Program-made: the position numbers and the translations under genes
NCBI GenBank assembly: GCA_930367205.1
Contig: OV884011.1
Location: 140,427,937 to 140,491,936 of the forward strand
Direction: 5' to 3'
DNA length: 64,000 nucleotides
Source of the DNA: Acanthosoma haemorrhoidale
Taxonomy: Eukaryota; Arthropoda; Insecta; Hemiptera; Acanthosomatidae
Notes under the pieces: generated by a model
The model's database searches: none
Seen by the model: the letters and a program-made list of their open reading frames with translations, nothing else
What the model was told of the DNA's origin: nothing
Part shown: positions 51,185-60,210 of the stretch, in pieces
How positions within the stretch are numbered: position 1 is the stretch's first letter
Layout: the number at the start of each line of letters is the position of its first letter

Positions 51185-51868
51185 TATAGCGACCGCTAAC
51201 TATATATGTAAATTACCCTACACTCTGGTTCATAATGTATTATAATATAATGTAAATCTTGTAAGCTTCTTTGGAATAAATCAGGGTCGCGGCACGTAGT
51301 AGGAACAGGTAGACATACGGACACCGACAGACGGTAATAAATCATAGAGAGGTCGGAAGTCGTAGACAAGTAGCCCAGAGGTTCCCACCATAAAACCTAG
51401 GCCAAGCACACCTGCCCCTAATAAAATAGACCTTCAGTCACGTTCCCACGGCCATATAACAAAGTGGTCACCACGTATCATAAAACATGCCCCTGTCAGC
51501 AACTGCACCTCTCGCGAGGGAGGGGAGATGATATAAAAAAGTCAGGAAATAAGGAGTAAACCCTACTCTCTCTCTCCCTGCTGTCCTATGAGTCGTCACG
51601 CTGTCTGACAAGTCTTCATACCACCTGCCGCCGCAGTCTACTACGCTGCCGTGCCCCGTTTGAACTCTGAACCGGTATTATCATTTATGCTACCTCTCTA
51701 CCTTTTTCTTTTGAACATAGTGTCTTGTCGGGACACATTCCTATCAATAAATGGAGTCAGATATTAAAATGCCGACATGGAACAATGGTCCATGTTATAA
51801 ACTGCATCAATCCGCACTTGTCACCAGGGCTAGAGTGATCAGGCACTCCCCTAGTGACTCCCCCGACA
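51185..51868 (+). repeat. Gypsy 5' LTR
   Basis: Begins TATAGCGACCGC and ends CCCCCGACA. The first two bases are TA where TG is usual, and the 3' LTR has the same start. A TATA-like GATATAAAAAAG lies near 51530, and AATAAA occurs near 51747. Confidence 0.95.
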
Positions 51869-52012
51869 ATTGGTAACCTTCGACGTGAATGAGAAGCTCA
51901 ACGTGATCAAGACACCGCGACAATTGGTGGACTTGATGTGAACGAGAAATCCGACTACTGGTGAACCCGCCGCGAGAAACCACCGTGATCTCAGAAGAAA
52001 CCTTTTCTTACG
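51869..52012 (+). promoter_or_regulatory. Gypsy 5' leader with primer-binding-site region
   Basis: Directly after the LTR comes ATTGGTAACCTTCGACGTGA, the expected place of the tRNA primer site. Related motifs recur at about 51914 (ATTGGTGGACTTGATGTGA) and about 51959 (TGGTGAACCCGCCGCGAG), suggesting a repeated leader unit. The matching tRNA was not identified. Confidence 0.6.
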
Positions 52013-55000
52013 ATGGCCAACTCACCAGCTCCGTCCGACGAATCATGCTGTGCGACCGTACACGCCATTTCTCGGACGTGCAAACTGCCGGAATTTCATG
52101 AAGAAGACCCAAGACTGTGGTTCCTGCAGGTCGAAAATATTTTTTTAACGAGCCGGATCTCTTCGCCTAAGGCCAAATCGGAGCATATTTACGCTCAGCT
52201 TCCGTTCAAGGTACTAACACAGGTCGCAGACCTAGCGTATTCTCCAAGCGATAGTCCCTACGAAGACTTAAAGGCTCGGCTTATCGAAACATACAGACGA
52301 CTGATCCGGTTATTGGAAGAGACACACCTCGGAGACCAGAAACCTTCACATCTCCTGCGGCAAATGCAAGCACTGGCGGGACCCACGACCTTTGAGGACG
52401 TCATTCGCACCCTCTGGCTTCGCGCCTTGCCAGACAGGGTCCGCGAAATACTGGCATCGCACTACGAGGCGAAATTATCGAAACTGACGTTAATCGCGGA
52501 CAAAATCATGGACTTAAGTTCAACAACCGCGATACACGCAGTCCAGCCCGCATCGACTCACGAGGTCAGCCTGCCACGCTCCAGCTGTGACTGCCAGACA
52601 GCCATCGCACAGCTCACCCAACAAGTAACTGTGCTGGCCAATTCCATGAACAGACGAGAAGAAAACGGGCCCGCTCGGCGATACCAGCGACCGAAACAAA
52701 CTACCGGATCTAGTAATAAGGGCTTATGCTTCTACCACGACAGATTTGGTAAGGAAGCATATCGATGTCGCAGGCCCTGTAGGTGGGTTGATGACGCTAC
52801 CACACCGACGAGGAAACTAAAAGTCGCCACGGTCAAAGCGGTACCCATGGCAGGCCTAACCTTTCGCCACCTATTCGTGACAGACGTCCGCACTCGGCAG
52901 CATTATCTGATAGATACGGGAGCAGCTATCTCCGTACTTCCACCACCCAAGGTAAAAAAGGCTATATCTTCCGACTACCAGCTCTACGCCGCTAACGGCA
53001 GCGCCATTCCAACGTATGGAGAAGTCAACAGGAACCTCGACCTAGGCCTGCAACGAATCTTCAAATGGAACTTCATTATGGCAGAAGTCCAGCAGCCAAT
53101 CCTAGGTGCCAACTTCCTGGCTCATTATCACCTACTGGTAGATCTTCAGCACCGCCAGCTGATCGATGGCATGACCAATCGTCGTACCACGGGAAAAACA
53201 CACGTCGCTACGCTCTCCGTGATATCAAACATACCACCCGGCAACAAATACGCCGGCCTCTTACGGCGCTACCCTCAGCTAACACGACCACAACAACCTA
53301 TGGGCTCAATTCCACCGACAAAGGTAGAGCACTACATAGACACTCGGGGACCGCCCGTATGCAGCAAGGCTCGTCGATTAGCGCCAGCAAAATATCAGGC
53401 CGCCAAGGAAGAATTCCGGCGTATGATGGACGAAGGAATTTGTCGGCCCTCCAACAGCCCGTGGGCCAGCCCCCTTCACATTGTTACGAAAAAGGACGGA
53501 ACAATACGCCCCTGCGGAGACTACCGACAACTGAACAATAAAACCATCCCAGATCGTTATGGTGTGCCCAATATTTCAGACTTTAACAACCAGTTGTTTG
53601 GCACTACCATATTTTCAACACTTGACATCAAAAGGGCTTACCATCACATTCCGGTAAACCCTCAGGACATCCCCAAGACGGCTATTATCACACCCTTCGG
53701 ACTTTTTGAATTCCTCCGAATGACGTTCGGACTTCGCAACGCTGCCCAGTCGTTCCAGAGGTATATGGACAACATTTTTAGAGATCTACAATTTGTGTTC
53801 GTATACCTCGATGACATACTAATCGCTTCGGCCAACGAAGAGGAACACCAGCGTCACCTGGAAACAGTCTTCGGTCGTCTGGCGGCTCATAGTCTAACCC
53901 TTAACATCGCGAAATGCGTGCTAGGACAGCCCGAGGTCGGATTCCTAGGGTACCACGTCTCACCCCAGGGCATCGTTCCATCGACAGCTAAAGTACAGGT
54001 GATCTTAGACTACCCCCGACCAACTACGATACGAGACCTCAGACGTTTTCTCGGTATGATCAACTTTTATCGCCGGTGCTTACCTAACGCAGCGGAACAC
54101 CAGAGGGTACTTAACGCCTACCTACAAGGGGCCAAGAAAAATGACCGTACCATAATCGACTGGACCGAAGAAGCTGCTAGCGCCTTCGAGGAAACCCGCA
54201 GGACTCTGGCAAACGCCGCCCATCTTGCTCATCCATCAACAGACGGGCAGCTCATCCTAGCCGCTGACGCCAGCGACACAGCTATGGGTGCGGCACTACA
54301 ACAGATGGAGGGAGGTGCTCTAAGGCCCATCGGTTTCTTCAGCCGTGCTTTCAACACTGCTCAGTCGAAATACAGCACCTTCGATAGAGAGCTATTAGCT
54401 ATCTACGAAGCAGTCAAATATTTTCGACAGCATCTCGAAGCGCGGGAAGTAATCATTTATACAGACCACAAGCCGCTCATACACGCCATGGCCCAACAAA
54501 GTGACACTTCCTGCCCACGACGCATGCGATACCTAAATTACATAGCTCAATTCACGACAGAAATACGCTATTGTAAGGGCGAGGACAACGTCGTGGCGGA
54601 TGCCCTCTCGCGAATAGAAGCCGTCTGTGTACCTGAAAATTTTCAAAAATTACACACGGCTCAAGTAGAAGATCACGAATTAACACTCTTCAGGGAACAG
54701 AACACCACATGCAGGCTAGAGCCCGTTAACATCCCCGGCAGCGACATTTCTCTCATTTGCGAGACCTCACTGGGGGAGCCAAGGCCGTACTTGCCTTCGG
54801 GTTTTCGAAGATCCACCTTCGACCAGCTGCACAGCCTAAGCCACCCAGGAGTAAGAGCAAGTCGGAAGATGATGAGCCAGAGGTTTTTTTGGCCGGGTAT
54901 GAACGCTGACGTGGCTCGATGGGCGCGATGTTGTATAGCATGCCAGACCTCAAAAATACACCGTCACACCATCACCCCTCCAGGGCGATTCGCGGACGCG

Positions 55001-55840
55001 GGAAAGTTCGAGCACGTGCATATCGATCTCGTAGGACCACTGCCAACGTCAGAGGGGAAGCGATACATCCTCACCATGATTGACCGAGCCACGGGATGGC
55101 CGGAAGCAATCCCACTTGGCAACATGGAAGCTACCACCGTAGCCGACGCCTTCTTTAGTGGCTGGGTCGCCAGGTTCGGCACACCTATGCGAATAACGAC
55201 TGACCAAGGCCGCCAGTTTGAATCAGACCTGTTCACGAGGCTAACTCGCCTCCTGGGTGTCGAGAGAATACGGACTACCGCCTACCATCCACAGTCAAAC
55301 GGCCGCATTGAACGATGGCACCGCTCGCTTAAAGCCGCACTAACCGCCCATTCACAACACCGTCAATGGACGCGAAGCCTGCCAGCAGTCCTGCTCGGCC
55401 TACGAAGTGTAATCAAAGAGGACCTAGGGTGCAGTGTCGCCGAGCGAACATACCAAAAACCCTTACGCCTTCCTGGAGAATACTTTACACCAACACGAGT
55501 AGACCTTGACGTCCGACGCGACATCACTCAACACCGGAAAGACACGAGGAAGACGTTCGTCAGCAAGGACCTCAACGACTGCACTCACGTTTTTGTTCGA
55601 CAGGAACACCGGCGTAGCCTAGAACCGGCTTATACGGGCCCGCACCTCGTAGTCAGCAGGAAAAATAAAACCTTGGTCATAAGGGCAGATAATAAAGAGA
55701 CTCGCATCTCCCTTGACCGTGTAAAGCCAGCCTATTTGCTAGACACAGCCGAAAGTTTACCTACACCGGGTGAACCAGAGACATTAGGAAACCCTCCACC
55801 ACCATACCTCTGCACAAGGAGTGCGGTAGCACGACGGTAA
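52013..55840 (+). CDS. Gypsy Gag-Pol polyprotein, intact 1,275-residue frame
   Basis: Polyprotein for particle assembly, reverse transcription and integration. Domains in order: Gag-like N-terminus; an incomplete-looking cysteine/histidine knuckle at about residue 239 (CFYHDRFGKEAYRC); aspartic protease with DTGA near 300; reverse transcriptase with YLDD near 597; RNase H with ADASDTAMG near 751; integrase HHCC zinc finger near 939-975 (HPGVRAS to CIACQ); and a catalytic triad D1005, D1064, E1100 with the standard 35-residue D-E spacing. No stop or frameshift interrupts it, so it could be functional. The start is the first ATG after the leader. Gag and Pol share one frame. Codon use is more GC-rich than in surrounding DNA. 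Confidence 0.95.
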   Translation: MANSPAPSDESCCATVHAISRTCKLPEFHEEDPRLWFLQVENIFLTSRISSPKAKSEHIYAQLPFKVLTQVADLAYSPSDSPYEDLKARLIETYRRLIRLLEETHLGDQKPSHLLRQMQALAGPTTFEDVIRTLWLRALPDRVREILASHYEAKLSKLTLIADKIMDLSSTTAIHAVQPASTHEVSLPRSSCDCQTAIAQLTQQVTVLANSMNRREENGPARRYQRPKQTTGSSNKGLCFYHDRFGKEAYRCRRPCRWVDDATTPTRKLKVATVKAVPMAGLTFRHLFVTDVRTRQHYLIDTGAAISVLPPPKVKKAISSDYQLYAANGSAIPTYGEVNRNLDLGLQRIFKWNFIMAEVQQPILGANFLAHYHLLVDLQHRQLIDGMTNRRTTGKTHVATLSVISNIPPGNKYAGLLRRYPQLTRPQQPMGSIPPTKVEHYIDTRGPPVCSKARRLAPAKYQAAKEEFRRMMDEGICRPSNSPWASPLHIVTKKDGTIRPCGDYRQLNNKTIPDRYGVPNISDFNNQLFGTTIFSTLDIKRAYHHIPVNPQDIPKTAIITPFGLFEFLRMTFGLRNAAQSFQRYMDNIFRDLQFVFVYLDDILIASANEEEHQRHLETVFGRLAAHSLTLNIAKCVLGQPEVGFLGYHVSPQGIVPSTAKVQVILDYPRPTTIRDLRRFLGMINFYRRCLPNAAEHQRVLNAYLQGAKKNDRTIIDWTEEAASAFEETRRTLANAAHLAHPSTDGQLILAADASDTAMGAALQQMEGGALRPIGFFSRAFNTAQSKYSTFDRELLAIYEAVKYFRQHLEAREVIIYTDHKPLIHAMAQQSDTSCPRRMRYLNYIAQFTTEIRYCKGEDNVVADALSRIEAVCVPENFQKLHTAQVEDHELTLFREQNTTCRLEPVNIPGSDISLICETSLGEPRPYLPSGFRRSTFDQLHSLSHPGVRASRKMMSQRFFWPGMNADVARWARCCIACQTSKIHRHTITPPGRFADAGKFEHVHIDLVGPLPTSEGKRYILTMIDRATGWPEAIPLGNMEATTVADAFFSGWVARFGTPMRITTDQGRQFESDLFTRLTRLLGVERIRTTAYHPQSNGRIERWHRSLKAALTAHSQHRQWTRSLPAVLLGLRSVIKEDLGCSVAERTYQKPLRLPGEYFTPTRVDLDVRRDITQHRKDTRKTFVSKDLNDCTHVFVRQEHRRSLEPAYTGPHLVVSRKNKTLVIRADNKETRISLDRVKPAYLLDTAESLPTPGEPETLGNPPPPYLCTRSAVARR

Positions 55841-56379
55841 ATATAAAATGAACTCACTGATAAAATATAATTAATAATATTTTTTTTCTCTCTGTTGTAG
55901 GTTGTTTCGAAAGATACGCTATAATAATTTTTATTAGGACCGAAAGTTCGCACTGGCTCCTGTAACTCAATTTATATCATATGTTTTTTTTTGTTTTTCT
56001 CGTCGTAAATGTTAACAGCGATCAATAGAGTAAAATTATGTCAGTCGAATGTGTACGTAAATATGTGTATCTTAATACTTTTAACTGTTTGTAATTGTTA
56101 CATTGTAATGAGCTAACTTGGTACGTAATCAAGTAAAATATGAATTCTTTTATTGTCACCCATGTGAAAGATAATTGTTTTTTGTAGTATAACATATATT
56201 TAATTGTTTATTAGTAATAATTGTTCGACAAATAATTTCCAATATACACACAAGTGTAAGCATTTAAGAAAAATTGATAAAAATCTGTTTGTATCATGTA
56301 CGTATTATGTAATGTAAGCAATGTAAAAAAAAAAAAAACTGTCAATAATTACCGAGTGTAGGGCAATTTGGGGGAGGTC
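55841..56379 (+). other. Gypsy 3' untranslated region and polypurine tract
   Basis: AT-rich, without an envelope-like frame. It ends in TTTGGGGGAGGTC just before the 3' LTR, the expected plus-strand primer. Confidence 0.75.
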
Positions 56380-57061
56380 TATAGCGACCGCTAACTATAT
56401 ATGTAAATTACCCTACACTCTGGTTCATAATGTATTATAATATAATGTAAATCTTGTAAGCTTCTTTGGAATAAATCAGGGTCGCGGCACGTAGTAGGAA
56501 CAGGTAGACATACGGACACCGACAGACGGTAATAAATCATAGAGAGGTCGGAAGTCGTAGACAAGTAGCCCAGAGGTTCCCACCATAAAACCTAGGCCAA
56601 GCACACCTGCCCCTAATAAAATAGACCTTCAGTCACGTTCCCACGGCCATATATCAAAGTGGTCACCACGTGTCATAAAACATGCCCCTGTCAGCAACTG
56701 CACCTCTCGCGAGGGAGGGGAGATGATATAAAAAGGTCAGGAAATAAGGAGTAAACCCTACTCTCTCTCCCTGCTGTCCTATGAGTCGTCACGCTGTCTG
56801 ACAAGTCTTCATACCACCTGCCACCGCAGTCTACTACGCTGCCGTGCCCCGTTTGAACTCTGAACCGGTATTATCATTTATGCTACCTCTCTACCTTTTT
56901 CTTTTGAACATAGTGTCTTGTCGGGACACATTCCTATCAATAAATGGAGTCAGATATTAAAATGCTGACATGGAACGATGGTCCATGTTATAAACTGCAT
57001 CAATCCGCACTTGTCACCAGGGCTAGAGTGATCAGGCACTCCCCTAGTGACTCCCCCGACA
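56380..57061 (+). repeat. Gypsy 3' LTR
   Basis: Near-identical to 51185-51868 (about 99%). Ends CCCCCGACA, then the CTTAC target duplication. Confidence 0.95.
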
Positions 57062-57419
57062 CTTACGTACGCATTTTTTCGTACAGTACAGTTTATTTTA
57101 TCAATATAAAGGTCTTAGCTGAGTCGGCCCTACTCCTTCAGGTGCTTGAAAATGGTTGGGAAAAGCTGTTAAGCCCCACACTTAATTTCCAGATTTCGAT
57201 GGACACAGTTTTTGAAAGACACCTAACAGTATTAGTACCGATGTTTTCTTTACAACAAAATGTTGTTAGATAGCATGGTGAGTAAGATAGAACAAGTTAG
57301 TTTGAACCATTGTTTATTGTGAGTATTTAAGTCATGTATCATTTCACAGAATAAATTGCTTTTTTAATATTAAAGTTGTTTTCATCATTCTATGATGTTG
57401 GCCCAATAATTATTACTTG

Positions 57420-57438
57420 ATCTATGGATCAGTAGCCA
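57420..57438 (+). repeat. Short dispersed repeat (ATCTATGGATCAGTAGCCA)
   Basis: One mismatch from 33108-33126. Preceded by TTG, as is the copy split by the Gypsy at 59144. Confidence 0.45.
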
Positions 57439-57638
57439 AACCATTTTTTTTTTTTTTGAAAAAATTTATACATATTTACATATTTAAAACTTATTAAATG
57501 GCCGTCAAAAACTATTAATTAACTAGATAATTGATTAAACTATCTCGGCCATTGAAAAACAACTTTTCAACAACAAATAAAAAGAAATGTAAATAACTAA
57601 AACATTAATATAACAAAAAAATTGAAATTGGTTAGAAC

Positions 57639-57656
57639 GTATTGAATACGCGATTT
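57639..57656 (+). repeat. Dispersed 18-mer GTATTGAATACGCGATTT, copy 2
   Basis: Identical to 48867-48884; flanking sequence is not obviously similar. Confidence 0.6.
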
Positions 57657-57957
57657 CTGTTGTCGACTCTTAAAACGTTAGTTTTTAAATATATTTTGTA
57701 TTTCTGTATTTTACATGCCCTTAAATGACACAAAAAAAACCAATTGTGAAGGACCATGACAATAACATTTTATTAAATATAATAGGAATACCATAAATTA
57801 CAATAATTAACAGAAAAACAATACCTCATATACATAAGATTTTAAAACAATCCTAACCTTCTACCGAGTATACATATGAAAAAGATATGTTATTGCCTCG
57901 AAAAAAAATGTACAACGAACATATGATAAGAGTGAAAGAAATTTATAACATTTGGTT

Positions 57958-58068
57958 TTAACAATTGAATATACTTGGCTCTTCTTCCGTATAGCTGAAC
58001 CAGTCTAGCTGCAGATCCGGCGCTAATGGAGAGTCGTCTTCGCTGAGAATTGTTTTATCCTTTGACAT
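57958..58068 (-). CDS. Possible 36-residue acidic microprotein or 3' exon
   Basis: An open frame from ATG at 58068 to a stop at 57958, with a non-random acidic composition (ILSEDDSPLAPDL, FSYTEEEPSIF). It lies downstream of, and on the same strand as, the 67-codon frame at 58189-58392. It may be part of the same transcript in another exon or a separate small product. No family was recognised. Confidence 0.3.
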   Translation of the reverse strand: MSKDKTILSEDDSPLAPDLQLDWFSYTEEEPSIFNC

Positions 58069-58188
58069 ATTTCAATCTGCAGACTGGAGAGAATTCCTAC
58101 TGTCCAGCGAATACGGTTTGGGATTGGTAGCACCTGGAGAAGGAAGGAGCGAAGCGACGCGAACACATTTTCCGATGACGCTCACACC

Positions 58189-58392
58189 TTAAAGCACCAG
58201 CCTCTCTAGGCTTTTGCCACTTGGTCGATATCTTCTCCTGAGCTGTACCGATGCCTGGGAGGAGGTATGACCCTTTGTCGATGGTTCTGGTGCCCAGTAA
58301 TCTGTTTCAGGCCTAAAAGGATACTCATCTCTGTACTTTGAATTTTTCCAAGGCCTGCGTTGCCTCAATCCGCTGCTCACAGCCTCATCCAT
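58189..58392 (-). CDS. Unrecognised basic 67-residue open frame, divergent to the JHAMT-like gene
   Basis: An ATG at 58392 opens a frame with uneven, protein-like composition: MDEAVSSGLRQRRPWKNSKY, then EYPFRPETDYWAPEPSTK and a basic end RRRYRPSGKSLERLVL. Strong donor-like sites lie upstream on the same strand (CAAAG|GTAAGT near 58525, ACCAG|GTAAAT near 58475). After the stop there is a donor TTTAAG|GTGTGAG and acceptor TTCTCCAG bounding a 54-bp candidate intron. This looks like part of a small spliced gene, but I recognise neither family nor function. It is well above the AT-rich background in complexity. Confidence 0.4.
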   Translation of the reverse strand: MDEAVSSGLRQRRPWKNSKYRDEYPFRPETDYWAPEPSTKGHTSSQASVQLRRRYRPSGKSLERLVL

Positions 58393-58917
58393 GACAACAT
58401 AACATCACCAACATCAACACTATCCATTCCAATTGAAAATAAGACAATGGAAACGACACGACATTTACATTTACCTGGTAGTTCCATTCATGACAGCATA
58501 GTTCCGAGGTTTGGAGATACTTACCTTTGAAAACTCAGACTTTAATTAACGATCTTACAACAGTAAGGCTTAAAAGAAAACTTAATTAATAAAAACATCT
58601 TACTATACTGGTAATAATGTGTAATCTAATAACAAGCCGAGATATTAATAATGAATTTATGATTATACAATGAGAGGAGTGGAAATGACGTCAGTCTGAT
58701 TCGGCAGTTTCTCTCAGATCTATCTGTCGGCTTTGATAATAGTTAATCTCTCCAGTTCTAATCAGAGCTGATCGAATACTTAGCTGGCCTTTGTCTTCAG
58801 TCGTTTACAAGCTTATAATGAGCCTACCTGCTTTATTGTAAATAATGATTTCTGCTTCTTGTTATCTCATCGCGGAGGTTTGTGTGTTTCAGCTAGGAAA
58901 GCTCCCTCAACTTAGAG
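58393..58917 (+). promoter_or_regulatory. Candidate promoter region between divergent genes
   Basis: About 525 bp separates the minus-strand frame from the JHAMT-like start. It contains a perfect CRE palindrome TGACGTCA at 58686-58693 and arthropod initiator-like TCAGTC near 58797. There is no obvious TATA box near that initiator. A shared bidirectional promoter is possible. Confidence 0.35.
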
Positions 58918-59103
58918 ATGGATAACCCTCAGATCTACATCAGGGCTAACACGATGCAAAGGCAAGACACCCATGAAATTTTACAAGAGTGCCGAAACTG
59001 CTTTGAGTGGGGCAAAGGAGAACATATTCTGGACATCGGCTGTGGGCCAGGCGATGTGACTTCCTCCGAACTAGTCCCTTTTCTACCAAAGGATTCTGTC
59101 GTG
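58918..59103 (+). CDS. Juvenile hormone acid methyltransferase-like, first exon only
   Basis: Encodes 62 residues starting MDNPQIYIRANTMQRQDTHE and ending at donor GTCGTG|GTGAGT (59103/59104). The NP-x-Y-x-x-AN-x-x-Q-R-x-D opening and class I methyltransferase motif I, LDIGCGPGDVT (residues 38-48), match insect JHAMT and its paralogues. These transfer a methyl group from S-adenosylmethionine to farnesoic or juvenile hormone acid. Insects often have several JHAMT-like paralogues, so the exact substrate cannot be assigned from one exon. The remaining exons must lie beyond the right edge, because a 4.8-kb degenerate Gypsy occupies the intron from 47 bp after the donor. Confidence 0.75.
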
Positions 59104-59216
59104 GTGAGTAATCAGGAAAACATTACTAGCTTCTATTCAATAGTTGATCCATGAGTTAAGAACTTCAAACTTCAACATCAGCAGCTTAGTAAGCAATCCT
59201 CTCCTTCTAGTATATA

Positions 59217-59638
59217 TGAGGATGGTCTGAAAAGTTTCCGACCTAACAAAGATACAAGACGTTTTTTCAGATTTTTTTTTTTATTTTTCAACATAATCTC
59301 CTTGTAACTCTACACACTTCTCCCAGCGATGCTCCCATCTCTGTAACCCATCCAAATAGTACTCAGCGTTTTTCTCTGCAAAATAATCGTTCACGAAGGT
59401 GATTGCCTCTTCATTTGACGAAAATCTCTGTCTTTCGAGCGCAATTTTTAGATGAGGAAACAAAAAGAAGTCGCTTGGGGCTAGATCTGGTGAGTAAGGC
59501 GGATGGTCAAGCAGTTTAAACCGTAATGCATGGATTTTCGCCATGGCACCCGCTGAGGTGTGAGACGGTGCGTTGTCTTGGTGAAACAGGATTTTCTTTT
59601 TCCGCAAGTTCTGCCTTCAGCTTGTCAGACCACCCTCG
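59217..59638 (-). mobile_element. Internally deleted mariner inside the Gypsy 5' LTR
   Basis: Ends TGAGGATGGTCTGAAAAG (59217) and the complement of CTTGTCAGACCACCCTCG (to 59638) form about 18-bp inverted repeats flanked by TA (59215-59216 and 59639-59640). The same LTR without insertion at 63764-63960 gives the empty site. Only the C-terminal transposase part remains in 422 bp. Confidence 0.9.
59281..59607 (-). pseudogene. Mariner transposase C-terminal fragment (DD34D)
   Basis: An open fragment of 108 residues with HQDNAPSHTS (second catalytic Asp) and HPPYSPDLAPSDFFLFPHL (third catalytic Asp) separated by exactly 34 residues, the mariner signature. It ends in GDYVEK and a stop. The DNA-binding half and first Asp are lost, so it cannot transpose on its own. 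Confidence 0.9.
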
Positions 59639-60128
59639 TATATTCCCACACTACACTGACTCATTATCTCCTTGGAGCTTTATAGATATAGCTGCAGTTG
59701 TTCACTTGTATATAAAATAGCCAATAAAAGTTTTTAAAAAGTCATTCTTAAGTAGTGAATCTTTATTTGGCGCGCGCGAACAGGGACCTGCGAACTTCAA
59801 GTCAAAAAAGAAGGTGGTTCGTCATCAAGCCAAGAAGATCCGAAGAAATATTCTCTGCGCTTATACATCTGTGAGTAATTCCTGAATTATAAGATTGCTT
59901 AGATAACAGGATCTGGGATTGTTTGGCTACCACTCTGACGGATAGGCTAAGAAGGCGCGAAGCAATATTAACAGAGCTGGGGACTGTTCACTTGAAGGTG
60001 CGTTTCAACGCTTTACGCAAGTTATAGAGAAAAATAAATTTAATAGAGACCACACCGAAGACTTGGTCAACAGCAATAAAGACTTTAAGGTACTGTTTTT
60101 GCATACAGAATAATTTTATATTTTTATT

Positions 60129-60135
<7 letters not shown>

Positions 60136-60206
<71 letters not shown>
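60136..60206. repeat. (TA)n microsatellite in the Gypsy leader
   Basis: About 70 bp of alternating TA ends directly at an ATG at 60207. Confidence 0.95.

Positions 60207-60210
<4 letters not shown>

Larger units (their letters stand above)
51180..57066 (+). mobile_element. Intact Gypsy-type LTR retrotransposon with 5-bp target duplications
   Basis: Two LTRs of 684 and 682 bp bracket a single Gag-Pol frame. The element is flanked by a perfect 5-bp duplication CTTAC (51180-51184 and 57062-57066). The LTRs differ by about six substitutions and one 2-bp CT indel, so insertion looks recent. A G-rich polypurine tract (TTTGGGGGAGGTC) precedes the 3' LTR. There is no envelope frame. It lies between the 3' end of dachsous and the JHAMT-like gene, in the same orientation as both. 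Confidence 0.95.
57067..57957. other. Intergenic AT-rich sequence with dispersed repeats
   Basis: Holds the short repeats at 57420-57438 (copy of 33108-33126) and 57639-57656 (copy of 48867-48884). No gene is supported. Confidence 0.45.
59154..59768 (+). repeat. 5' LTR of degenerate Gypsy, split by mariner
   Basis: Matches 63764-63960 closely on both sides of the 422-bp mariner insertion. Without the insertion and its TA duplication it is about 191 bp, versus 197 bp for the 3' LTR. Confidence 0.9.

Noticed and set aside
54753..55236. Antisense frames inside the Gypsy integrase
   Set aside because: Shadows of the intact Gag-Pol frame.
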